Below, one piece after another: positions 41,536 to 49,621 of a DNA stretch of 64,000 nucleotides; position 1 is the stretch's first letter, and each line of letters opens with the position of its first letter. The stretch lies in assembly GCF_006874425.1 (NCBI RefSeq), contig NZ_VIJZ01000010.1, positions 124,001 to 188,000 on the forward strand. The letters are read 5' to 3'. The notes under the pieces were generated by a model. That model searched no databases, had not been told where the DNA came from, and saw only the letters and a list, made by a program, of their open reading frames with translations. The DNA comes from Paenibacillus ottowii (lineage in GTDB: Bacteria; Bacillota; Bacilli; Paenibacillales; Paenibacillaceae). The translations under genes and the position numbers were made by a program.

Positions 41536-42403
41536 TATTCAAGCTTTAAGTAAGTCATATGGTTCTCACCAAGTACTTAATGAGCTTCATTTTCACATTG
41601 ATAATGGTATATTCGGACTGCTCGGAGACAATGGAGCGGGTAAGACCACTTTAATGGAAATCCTTGCCACTTTACTTAGATTCGATCGAGGAGAAGTTGA
41701 AATATTCGGACATTCTTTGAAAAAAGAACCTGATGCTATTCGTTCTTTACTAGGTTACTTGCCGCAGTATTTTGATTTTTTTCCAAATGTGACTATTTTG
41801 GAATCCATGAACTATTTTGCGGCTTTAAAAGGTATTCAAGGTAAACATCATATTCAAGAGGAGACATCACAGCGATTAATTGAGGTGGGACTTATCGATC
41901 AAGTTGATAAGAAAATAAAACAGCTGTCTGGGGGAATGAAGCAGCGCTTAGGAATTGCTCAAGCTATGTTAGGACAGCCTAAGTTGTTAATTGTTGATGA
42001 GCCTACGGTTGGACTGGACCCCAAAGAACGAATTGCTTTTCGAAATTTGCTTCAAAATTATGGAGAAGACAGGATTATATTGTTATCTACTCATATTGTT
42101 CCTGACGTTTCAAGCACATGTGACAAACTACTCGTTTTAAAAGAAGGCCATTGTCTGTACCAAGGGGCTATAGACGATATGATTCGAACTGTCGAGGGTA
42201 AAGTGTGGTTGGTTGATGTTGACAAGCGTCAATTGGAACAATTAAGCCAACAAGCTCGAATCACTTCCATTGTGCGGAAGGAAGGAAGAATTCAGGCTCG
42301 ATTACTGTGTAACGACCCTCCAGATTGTTGTACAGAAGTCACACCCGAAACGGCTAATCTTGAGGATGCGTATCTGTACATTTCCGATCCGGAGGAGAGT
42401 TAG
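41525..42403 (+). CDS. ABC transporter ATP-binding protein of the ranthipeptide locus
   Basis: A 292-residue ATPase with Walker A GDNGAGKTT, signature LSGGMKQRLGIAQ, Walker B LLIVDEPTVGLDP and the STHIV H-loop, of the BcrA/CcmA type. TTG 41525 lies nine bases after GGAGG; ATG 41516 touches the site, so TTG is preferred. Either start overlaps the maturase gene, which shows tight coupling. It should power the two membrane proteins encoded next, for peptide export or self-protection. Confidence 0.88.
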   Translation: MTIDIQALSKSYGSHQVLNELHFHIDNGIFGLLGDNGAGKTTLMEILATLLRFDRGEVEIFGHSLKKEPDAIRSLLGYLPQYFDFFPNVTILESMNYFAALKGIQGKHHIQEETSQRLIEVGLIDQVDKKIKQLSGGMKQRLGIAQAMLGQPKLLIVDEPTVGLDPKERIAFRNLLQNYGEDRIILLSTHIVPDVSSTCDKLLVLKEGHCLYQGAIDDMIRTVEGKVWLVDVDKRQLEQLSQQARITSIVRKEGRIQARLLCNDPPDCCTEVTPETANLEDAYLYISDPEES

Positions 42404-42407
42404 CAGA

Positions 42408-43097
42408 ATGGGACAAGTAATCAGAGCCCTAGTTCAATTTGAAGTTTTGCTTATGAAGAAAAGTGTAGTTTTTTTTATAGCACTAACGTTCTCTTGTTTT
42501 TTAATTCCTTTATTTTTATATCTAGGAGCAGGGAATAAGAATAACGCGTTATGGATATTTTTGCATCATGGACAAATGTTCTTTACCATATTACTAATGC
42601 CGTTAATGTATTCTGTTCTTTATGATGGCGAGAAGCAAAAAATGATTTCTTCTGTTATTATGCCTAAATTGCCTAAAGGAGCCCAATATTTTTATTGTAA
42701 GAGTTGTGTATTATGGGGAGTGGTTTGCTTATTTCAATTTGTCGCTTTATCTATATTTTGTATGGTTTATTGGACGACTCATGGTAAGGCTCCATTCTTG
42801 ATACTGCTTCATCTAACAGTAGCAGGTGTAGCAACTATGGGATATTCTGTTCAAATTACCGCCATATTGAACTTGCTCTTACGTAAACAACTGTATGTGA
42901 ACATTGTAATGATCGTTTACCTTTTAATCAGTATTACTATCAACTTGCCTTACATTTCAATCTGGTTTAATCCAGATTGGATTATTTCCAATTTCTTCAC
43001 ACAGTCGTTTGCTTTTGGGCGAGTATTCCTATTTTTGCTTATGTGGGTATTGATGAAAGTCAGTAATCATCTATGGATGGCGAGGGTACAAGAATGA
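42408..43097 (+). CDS. ABC transporter membrane subunit 1 of the ranthipeptide locus
   Basis: A 229-residue protein with about six hydrophobic segments and little else, like ABC-2 permeases of bacteriocin export or immunity systems. ATG 42408 follows GGAGGAGAG, four bases after the ATPase stop. It overlaps the next gene by ATGA. No sequence motif allows a more exact family name. Interpreted as one half of a permease pair. Confidence 0.78.
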   Translation: MGQVIRALVQFEVLLMKKSVVFFIALTFSCFLIPLFLYLGAGNKNNALWIFLHHGQMFFTILLMPLMYSVLYDGEKQKMISSVIMPKLPKGAQYFYCKSCVLWGVVCLFQFVALSIFCMVYWTTHGKAPFLILLHLTVAGVATMGYSVQITAILNLLLRKQLYVNIVMIVYLLISITINLPYISIWFNPDWIISNFFTQSFAFGRVFLFLLMWVLMKVSNHLWMARVQE

Positions 43098-44239
43098 ATG
43101 GAATTATAGTTCGTTTCTGGCTACAGCTTTTACTTCGAAGAGAACAAGCAGTAACCTTGCTCGTTTCCTTTAGTGTGGTTCTTTTATTCAATTTAATAAT
43201 GAATGAAGGTATTGCAATAACTTATAGTGTCAACTTGTTGTTTGTGGCTTTCTTTTCTTTACAGATTGCGAGTATACACAATCGTAATCATACAGAACCG
43301 TATATATATATTTCTGTCTTTCCTAATTATCGTCTAATCGCTTACCAGCTTTATGTTTCTTTAATTCTTTCGTTTCCTCTCTTGCTCATGATGGTAGGAC
43401 TTTTATGGAAATCATTCGCTGATGTATCATTATGGAATTTAGTTATCATTGTATTTTTTTCTAGTGTTTTTTCATCGATGTTGGGTCTCTTCCTGGGGCA
43501 GGTAGTAAAGCATTATGGGTTGGCTTTCACTTTTCTCATTGCTTTTTACCTTCCTATAGGTTTAGTTTCCTGGTCTTTTAATGAAAAGTTACGTTACATA
43601 TCTCCTGTAGTGAATATATTCAACCCCTATATGATCAACTGGCGAAATCTCTTTGGACTCTTAGGCTGTAGTTTATTATTTTACGGATTAGGCACATTGT
43701 TATCCAGTCGGCGCGGAGGCGGCAAAAAGTCTATAATCCCTTGGATTAGTACGGTCCTTGCTTGTAGTATACTGATGGGCGTATGGGGATATGAGAGGCT
43801 ATTTGATGAGAATGTACAGACATCGTCGTTTCAAAAAATAACTGTGGGACAAACACAAGTAGAGTATAAGGGGATTAGTTCGTATCAGGCTAGGCAATTT
43901 GCCACCCTTTTTGAAACGCTGTATCACGTGGCTAAAAAAAAGGAGACACACCCGATTCGCTATACCTTGGAAATCACCCGAATACACTCCATGTCATCGT
44001 TTGAGCCGAAAATAATAGTGCAAAATCATAATAAACTTCAAATCAATATTTATTCAAATAAGCTTTTAGAGTTTAATTTCGGAATGGATTGGGCTAGTAA
44101 GTGGATTGATTTTATTTTGCCGCAATCAACTCATTTGTCCAATGAGCAAGTGGACGCATTTAGACGCGTCAAAAGTGATATTGTTGTGGAAGTTCGCAGA
44201 AAAAATCCCGGAAATGTCTATACAATTCAGGGAGACTGA
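43094..44239 (+). CDS. ABC transporter membrane subunit 2 with large C-terminal domain
   Basis: A 381-residue protein. The first ~225 residues contain about six membrane spans; a seventh hydrophobic segment (ISTVLACSILMGVWGYERL) leads into a soluble ~150-residue C-terminal domain (DENVQTSS to the end), probably outside the membrane. That domain has no motif I recognise. ATG 43094 overlaps the previous stop; GAGGG precedes it. A plausible role of the extra domain is contact with the peptide in export or immunity (inference). Confidence 0.75.
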   Translation: MNGIIVRFWLQLLLRREQAVTLLVSFSVVLLFNLIMNEGIAITYSVNLLFVAFFSLQIASIHNRNHTEPYIYISVFPNYRLIAYQLYVSLILSFPLLLMMVGLLWKSFADVSLWNLVIIVFFSSVFSSMLGLFLGQVVKHYGLAFTFLIAFYLPIGLVSWSFNEKLRYISPVVNIFNPYMINWRNLFGLLGCSLLFYGLGTLLSSRRGGGKKSIIPWISTVLACSILMGVWGYERLFDENVQTSSFQKITVGQTQVEYKGISSYQARQFATLFETLYHVAKKKETHPIRYTLEITRIHSMSSFEPKIIVQNHNKLQINIYSNKLLEFNFGMDWASKWIDFILPQSTHLSNEQVDAFRRVKSDIVVEVRRKNPGNVYTIQGD

Positions 44240-44307
44240 GAGCTAAAATAATAACAGGTTTCGTGAAGAACCAATAATAGTGGATATAAAAGAAAGGGAT
44301 GGAATGA

Positions 44308-46155
44308 ATGGAACGTGAGGCAGACCATTTGAATATAAGAGCTATATTTCATTCATTCCAATATTGGCCGAAATTAACTAAGTTATTATGGAATACAAAA
44401 CCTATCTATTTTATTATCATCATCATTGGTTATCTTTTAAAAGGAATACTCCCGATTGCCAATCTCCTTTCCATACAGTATTTGGTTTCTGAAATAGAGA
44501 CAAGACCATTATCGCATATGCTTCAAATAAGCATAGTCTACCCTTTAGTTCTTGTGATGTTTAGTGGTCTGCTCATTTCAAGTTTAATTGAATACTCTGA
44601 TAAACTATTCCAAATTACTCTAATAAATCAATTGCAAACATTAATAGTACAACAAACTTCAACATTTAATCTTTCGGATTTTGAAAACCCGCAAATACAT
44701 AATCAGCTCAAAAGAGTTCAGAACGACTCGATAGATAGACCTATCCAGATCTATAAAGAACTCATTAATTTGTTAAGTTCCATGGTTACACTATGCTCTA
44801 GTATTGCCATTTTACTAGCGTTCAGGTGGTGGATTTTACTTATTCTCATTCTTTCTCCCCTAGCATCCTTTTATTCTTTATTGAGGTTCACACAAATTCA
44901 GTATATAGCCCAAAAAAAACGTGCTCCTTTACAACGCAAATCTAGGTATATTAATTATTTACTCACTAATGACAAGTCTTTTAAAGAAATTTTATTGTAT
45001 CAACTTAGTGATTACTTAACGGCGAAATATAAGAGTATTTTTGATATTTTCTATAAAGAAGATAAGTATTTAGCCAAAAAACGTATCACTTTATACTTAT
45101 CATTTCAAGTGATAAGTACATTAGTTATAGCCATTACTTTGATCATGATTATACAAATAACATGGAAAGATAAATTACTTGTTGGCAGTGTTTATGCATT
45201 AGTTCAAGCAGTATTATTAACTAATCAAAATATTAACACAGTATCTCAAGGATTGATTTCATTGTGTGACCATAATCTGTATCTGGATGAATTATTTGCT
45301 TTTTTTAACATAAAACATAGACAAGAGAATTCTAGTATGTTGCTAAGAGAATCAGATATATGTGCTGATTCAACAATAGAATGCATAGAATTTAAAAATG
45401 TTTCATTTGCCTACCCAGTTCAAAAAGAATTAGCCCTCAAAGATATAAGTTTTAAAATGAAGCGTGGTGAACCTCTTGCTCTAGTGGGCAGGAATGGATC
45501 AGGGAAAACAACAGTGATAAAACTTTTAACGGGGTTATATGAAGAATTTGAAGGAGATATTCTAATCAATTCTATCTCGATTCGGAATTACAATAAAGAA
45601 ATGCTTTACAAGAAAGTAGGTGTTATATTTCAAGATTTTGTCCAATTTGATTTTTCAGTAAGAGAAAACATAGGTTTTGGCAGTATAGGAGATCTTGAAC
45701 TTGATACTAGGATATGGGAATTGGCACAACAAACAGGAGTAGATTCGGTAATACGAAATTTGCCTAATCAATTAGAGCACCAGCTGGGAAGAAACTTCGA
45801 AGGGGGGGTACAGCTTTCAGGAGGGCAGTGGCAAAAAATGGCGATTTCAAGAGCGCTCTTCAAAGAAGCTGACGTTTATGTACTAGATGAGCCTAGTTCA
45901 TTTCTTGATCCAGAATCAGAAAAACAAGTATTTCGCCAATTTCAAAATTATGTTATGGACAGGCTTTGCCTTTACATTTCTCATCGTTATACCTCTGTTT
46001 TATATGCAGATAAAATTTTAGTTATGGAAAAGGGGCAGATTGTAGAAGAAGGAACCCACCAAGAACTAATTAAAAGTAGAGGGTTTTACTATAATTTATT
46101 TTCTGATGAAATTCATACATTCCAGAAAGCACTAGTTACTAATGATACACGTTAA
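44308..46155 (+). CDS. ABC exporter, fused permease-ATPase
   Basis: A 615-residue type IV ABC exporter half. Six membrane spans (about residues 35-320), then an ATPase with Walker A GRNGSGKTT, Q-loop FQDF, signature LSGGQWQKMAISRA, Walker B VYVLDEPSSFLDP and H-loop SHR. There is no N-terminal Cys peptidase (C39) domain, so it does not itself remove a leader. It lies 68 bases after the three-part transporter, in the same orientation and with the same AT-rich composition, so it is probably the peptide exporter. AAAGGGA precedes ATG. Confidence 0.9.
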   Translation: MEREADHLNIRAIFHSFQYWPKLTKLLWNTKPIYFIIIIIGYLLKGILPIANLLSIQYLVSEIETRPLSHMLQISIVYPLVLVMFSGLLISSLIEYSDKLFQITLINQLQTLIVQQTSTFNLSDFENPQIHNQLKRVQNDSIDRPIQIYKELINLLSSMVTLCSSIAILLAFRWWILLILILSPLASFYSLLRFTQIQYIAQKKRAPLQRKSRYINYLLTNDKSFKEILLYQLSDYLTAKYKSIFDIFYKEDKYLAKKRITLYLSFQVISTLVIAITLIMIIQITWKDKLLVGSVYALVQAVLLTNQNINTVSQGLISLCDHNLYLDELFAFFNIKHRQENSSMLLRESDICADSTIECIEFKNVSFAYPVQKELALKDISFKMKRGEPLALVGRNGSGKTTVIKLLTGLYEEFEGDILINSISIRNYNKEMLYKKVGVIFQDFVQFDFSVRENIGFGSIGDLELDTRIWELAQQTGVDSVIRNLPNQLEHQLGRNFEGGVQLSGGQWQKMAISRALFKEADVYVLDEPSSFLDPESEKQVFRQFQNYVMDRLCLYISHRYTSVLYADKILVMEKGQIVEEGTHQELIKSRGFYYNLFSDEIHTFQKALVTNDTR

Positions 46156-46581
46156 CTGTGTATTGGAACTCCAGAAAATAGTGGGAATCCGAACAGAGGT
46201 GTTCTTTTACCTTATGAGAAGTAGACTATAATAAAAAAGCGGAGCTTCCCTTCCAGAGGCCCTCTTTTGGGCTTCATATTGGACATTTTCTATATGAGTT
46301 AGACAATATTGATAGGATAATGTACGAATTTTTTTTGTCTGTAAATCCGGGTCATTGTCGCCGTAACTTAAATATTATATTTGTCAGCGAGGAAGGACAT
46401 AGACAGCGTTATATTGGGAGAGGTTGCTTACATATAATAAATTGATAGACGGTAAAGGACTGCTTGGCAGTGGAAAAGGAATGAAGGATTTGTGAAAATG
46501 ATGATAAAATATACAAAAACATACAAAAAAATCCGATATACCTCTAGAATCACTTATTAGAAGAGAATTGGAGGTTTTAAG
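46156..46581. other. AT-rich gap after the ranthipeptide locus
   Basis: About 425 bases without a convincing gene. A short GAACA-gagg-TGTTC hairpin with TTTT (46191-46208) could end the locus. GAGGCCC/GGGCTTC (about 46255-46275) is a second weak hairpin. No clear promoter for the next gene was identified. Confidence 0.4.
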
Positions 46582-47364
46582 ATGAGTGTATCTTTTACAT
46601 CATCTCACCAATCGCCGTTCCGCACCTCAGATAACAACCGACTTGAAATACGGCATCCACTTTCTGCTCAGGCTGAAAGAAAGAGTATAGGCAAACCGCA
46701 AAACAAGATTATTCAACAATTGACAGAGCAGAAGCAAAATTTAGTGGAGAGGCGTTCAGACTACGTAAGTAATGCCCTCAAGCGTGGTCTTGGTCCAGAA
46801 GCTGTAAAGGCTGAAATGGAAGAGATCGATAAGCAGATTCAGCAAATTGATGAGAACATTCAGAAGCAGTCGCTGGAGGAACAAAAAAAGGCTTTAGGCA
46901 TGGATGAGGACAGCAAAAAGGAGGCTCAGGAAGGTAAAAAGGAACAATATATACCCAAGACAGCAGAGGAGCAAAGGCAAAATCTGATCACCTATACCAT
47001 GCATGGTATTGTATCTGCACATAACGAGTTGAATAATGCCAAAATAGCTAAAATGGCACAAATCACCTTGGGAAGCGAGGCTAAGGGCTGGGAAAGCACT
47101 AACCCTGCAAAATCAGCGGCTTTGCATGAGAAGGCAGAAGGACTCGATGGTAAAATCATGGAAATCGCCGCGAATATCAATGAGCACGTCAGTGAAGCAG
47201 TGAATAATGCACCGGTGATTACAGAACAGGATGAGCCAAAGGGTGAGAAGGAAGCAAATCCAGAGGCTAGCAGAGTGTGGACTGAACGAGAAATCAATGC
47301 CTATCAGGATTCGGCTAATAAAGATACGAAGACTGCGGGCACGAAGGTAAATATTGCAGTCTGA
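46582..47364 (+). CDS. Hypothetical coiled-coil protein
   Basis: A 260-residue, highly charged protein rich in Gln, Glu, Lys and Ala, with no signal peptide or membrane span. Residues about 40-105 have strong heptad character (IIQQLTEQKQNLVERR, EMEEIDKQIQQIDENIQKQ), and a second helical part lies at about 125-205. The tail after 210 is Asn/Glu-rich and probably disordered. TTGGAGG precedes ATG. I do not recognise the family. Its composition and codon use look like the chromosome around it rather than the locus before it. Confidence 0.7.
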   Translation: MSVSFTSSHQSPFRTSDNNRLEIRHPLSAQAERKSIGKPQNKIIQQLTEQKQNLVERRSDYVSNALKRGLGPEAVKAEMEEIDKQIQQIDENIQKQSLEEQKKALGMDEDSKKEAQEGKKEQYIPKTAEEQRQNLITYTMHGIVSAHNELNNAKIAKMAQITLGSEAKGWESTNPAKSAALHEKAEGLDGKIMEIAANINEHVSEAVNNAPVITEQDEPKGEKEANPEASRVWTEREINAYQDSANKDTKTAGTKVNIAV

Positions 47365-47405
47365 GCTGGTTATTTTGCGCATAGTGCCATAGTACGCACT
47401 AATTA

Positions 47406-47445
47406 GGAGGGCCCCTCTACGAGCTATCGTTTTTAGGGGCCCTCC
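47406..47445. repeat. Strong hairpin without T-tract
   Basis: GGAGGGCCCCT (47406-47416) and AGGGGCCCTCC (47435-47445) form a perfect 11-bp stem with an 18-base loop. The 3' flank is gctcaacg, not a T-run, so it is not a canonical terminator on the plus strand; it could protect the 3' end of the preceding mRNA. The rest of 47365-47588 shows nothing else clear. Confidence 0.55.
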
Positions 47446-47588
47446 GCTCAACGCAATCTATTATTACTATCAAGCAAAGAAGGTTATTTGTTCAATAGGT
47501 CTGTTAAAAAATATTTAGAAAACGTAACCAAATGCTTATCTTTTATCATTAGTTTCGTAATATATATGTTAAGTATTTAATGATAATG

Positions 47589-47631
47589 TTGACCATGGTA
47601 ATTACGGTGTGTTATGCTGGAACCGTAATTA
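47589..47631 (+). promoter_or_regulatory. Promoter and inverted-repeat operator of abfA
   Basis: TTGACC (47589-47594), 18 bases, TATGCT (47613-47618). A perfect 10-base inverted repeat TAATTACGGT (47599-47608) / ACCGTAATTA (47622-47631) with a 13-base spacer flanks the -10. Arm centres are 23 bases apart, about two helix turns, as for a dimeric repressor. The regulator is unknown and not obviously encoded nearby. Confidence 0.55.
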
Positions 47632-47691
47632 AACGGCTTATTAGCTTAAAGTACAACAGATCTTATTTCGCATTCAGAGAGGATGGTTTAG

Positions 47692-49206
47692 GTGGCAGCA
47701 GCTGTAAAAGCAAAGATGATTGTAGACAAATCTTTTCGTATTGCTGAAGTCGATAAACGCATTTATGGTTCTTTTGTAGAGCATCTCGGACGTGCTGTAT
47801 ATGGTGGTATTTATGAGCCTACTCATTCGACTAGTGATGAAAGCGGTTTCCGAAATGATGTTAAAGAGCTGGTAAAAGAGCTGGATGTTCCTATTATACG
47901 CTATCCGGGCGGTAACTTTGTATCCGGTTACAATTGGGAGGATGGTGTCGGCCCGGTCGCATCCAGACCTAGACAGTTGGAGCTGGCGTGGAGAACAGTG
48001 GAGCCGAATGAAGTAGGAACAAATGAATTTTTTAAATGGGCCAAGGATGTTGGCTCCGAAGTGATGATGGCGGTGAATCTGGGTACGCGTGGAATTGATG
48101 CGGCACGTAATCTGGTGGAATATTGCAACCATCCAGGAGGCTCCTATTGGAGTGATTTACGTCGTAGTCACGGTGTAGAGCAACCCCATAAGATTAAAAC
48201 CTGGTGTCTTGGCAATGAGATGGACGGTCCGTGGCAGATTGGTCACAAGACAGCAGTGGAATATGGTCGTCTGGCTGTAGAATCGGCAAAAGCCATGAGG
48301 CTGATTGATCCTGACATTGAGCTTGTATCCTGTGGAAGCTCCAGCTCTACGATGCCGACGTTCCCGGAATGGGAGGCAACGACACTGGATCATACGTATG
48401 AGGTGGCTGACTATATTTCTCTCCACCAATACTACGGCAACCATGACAATGATACGGCTAATTATCTGGCACGTTCTATGGACATGGATCATTTTATTCA
48501 AACCGTCATTTCGACTTGTGATTATATCAAAGCGAAGAAACGCAGCAAGAAAAAAATAATGCTCAGCTTTGACGAATGGAATGTGTGGTACCACTCCAAC
48601 GATGCAGACAAAAAAATCGATCCATGGTCTGTGGCGCCACCGCAGCTTGAGGATATTTACAACTTTGAAGATGCATTGTTGGTTGGCAGCATGTTGATTA
48701 CGTTCTTGCGTCACGCAGATCGTGTGAAAATGGCTTGTATGGCTCAACTGGTCAACGTTATTGCGCCAATCATGACTGAAAATAACGGAAAAGCGTGGAA
48801 ACAAACAATCTTCTATCCATATCTGCATGCTTCCCGTTATGGTCGTGGGGTATCGCTGATGCCTGTAGTGGATTCCGAAAAATACGATTCCAGGGACTTT
48901 ACGGACATTCCTTATCTGGATAGCGCTGTGGTTTATGATGAAGAGGGAGACGCTCTGACTATCTTTGCAGTGAACCGCCACTTGTCTGAATCGCTGGAGC
49001 TGACGGTAGATGTACGCAGTTTCGAGGGCTACCGTATTGTCGAGCATACCGTACTGGAGCATGATGATCTCAAAGCGACCAACAGCCCAGCTGGTGAAAA
49101 GGTTACGCCTCATAACGGTGGCAATGCCAAGCTTGAAGACGGAATTGTAAAAGCTCATTTGGGTAAAGCCTCTTGGAACGTTATCCGTCTTGCTAAGTCT
49201 CATTAA
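47692..49206 (+). CDS. abfA: Alpha-L-arabinofuranosidase (GH51)
   Basis: A 504-residue cytosolic enzyme releasing arabinose from arabino-oligosaccharides. Acid/base Glu176 in GNEMDGPW and nucleophile Glu295 in DEWNVWYH match the positions of the Geobacillus enzyme. Barrel first, beta-sandwich at the C-terminus, no signal peptide. GTG start behind GAGAGGA. With the secreted GH43 arabinanase at 17671 it would make an extracellular-to-cytosolic arabinan route, though the two are 30 kb apart. A strong terminator follows. Confidence 0.95.
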   Translation: MAAAVKAKMIVDKSFRIAEVDKRIYGSFVEHLGRAVYGGIYEPTHSTSDESGFRNDVKELVKELDVPIIRYPGGNFVSGYNWEDGVGPVASRPRQLELAWRTVEPNEVGTNEFFKWAKDVGSEVMMAVNLGTRGIDAARNLVEYCNHPGGSYWSDLRRSHGVEQPHKIKTWCLGNEMDGPWQIGHKTAVEYGRLAVESAKAMRLIDPDIELVSCGSSSSTMPTFPEWEATTLDHTYEVADYISLHQYYGNHDNDTANYLARSMDMDHFIQTVISTCDYIKAKKRSKKKIMLSFDEWNVWYHSNDADKKIDPWSVAPPQLEDIYNFEDALLVGSMLITFLRHADRVKMACMAQLVNVIAPIMTENNGKAWKQTIFYPYLHASRYGRGVSLMPVVDSEKYDSRDFTDIPYLDSAVVYDEEGDALTIFAVNRHLSESLELTVDVRSFEGYRIVEHTVLEHDDLKATNSPAGEKVTPHNGGNAKLEDGIVKAHLGKASWNVIRLAKSH

Positions 49207-49242
49207 TTCTTTTATATAAAAGGAACGGACTGGGTTATACCT

Positions 49243-49299
49243 AAAAAGCCCGCATTCTCTCTTGTAAGGCTACTACAAGAGCAGCAATGCGGGCTTTTG
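49243..49299. terminator. Terminator of abfA
   Basis: AAAAGCCCGCATT pairs with AATGCGGGCTTTT, with an inner CTTGTA/TACAAG stem, T residues on both sides. Confidence 0.8.
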
Positions 49300-49621
49300 T
49301 ATAAAAATGAGCCATTTGTCCCTCCATCGATATAGTGCTCAAAAGGAAGAGGTAATTCCAATAAATATTATATTTATTCCTAAATTTAACTAGGCAAAGA
49401 TGATCCTTAATCACTATGTGTTTGTGCATCGTACATTTTTATGAAGTTATTTAGACCCAGTGCTAATATTCCTGGGTGAAAAAAGACCCTGTTATACCGT
49501 TGTCAATGAATTGATATCTGAAATGAGGGTGTGTAATCCGATTTAAATCCACGTTATACTTTAAAAGATAGCTATTTTAAATAAAAGATGGCTGTAGCAT
49601 TTCGAGAAAGGGATGATCTCT
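49300..49621. other. Intergenic region before the Hsp90-family gene
   Basis: No gene supported. A weak hairpin ACCCAG/CTGGGT (about 49455-49478) is followed by an A-rich stretch. The promoter probably lies near 49530-49580, where the sequence is AT-rich, but no clear hexamer pair was found. No CIRCE-type heat-shock repeat was seen. Confidence 0.35.

Noticed and set aside
48157..49203. A 348-codon frame antisense to the GH51 gene.
   Set aside because: The GH51 gene has all catalytic motifs in the correct frame; the antisense product is His/Arg/Val-rich with no family pattern, a typical shadow.
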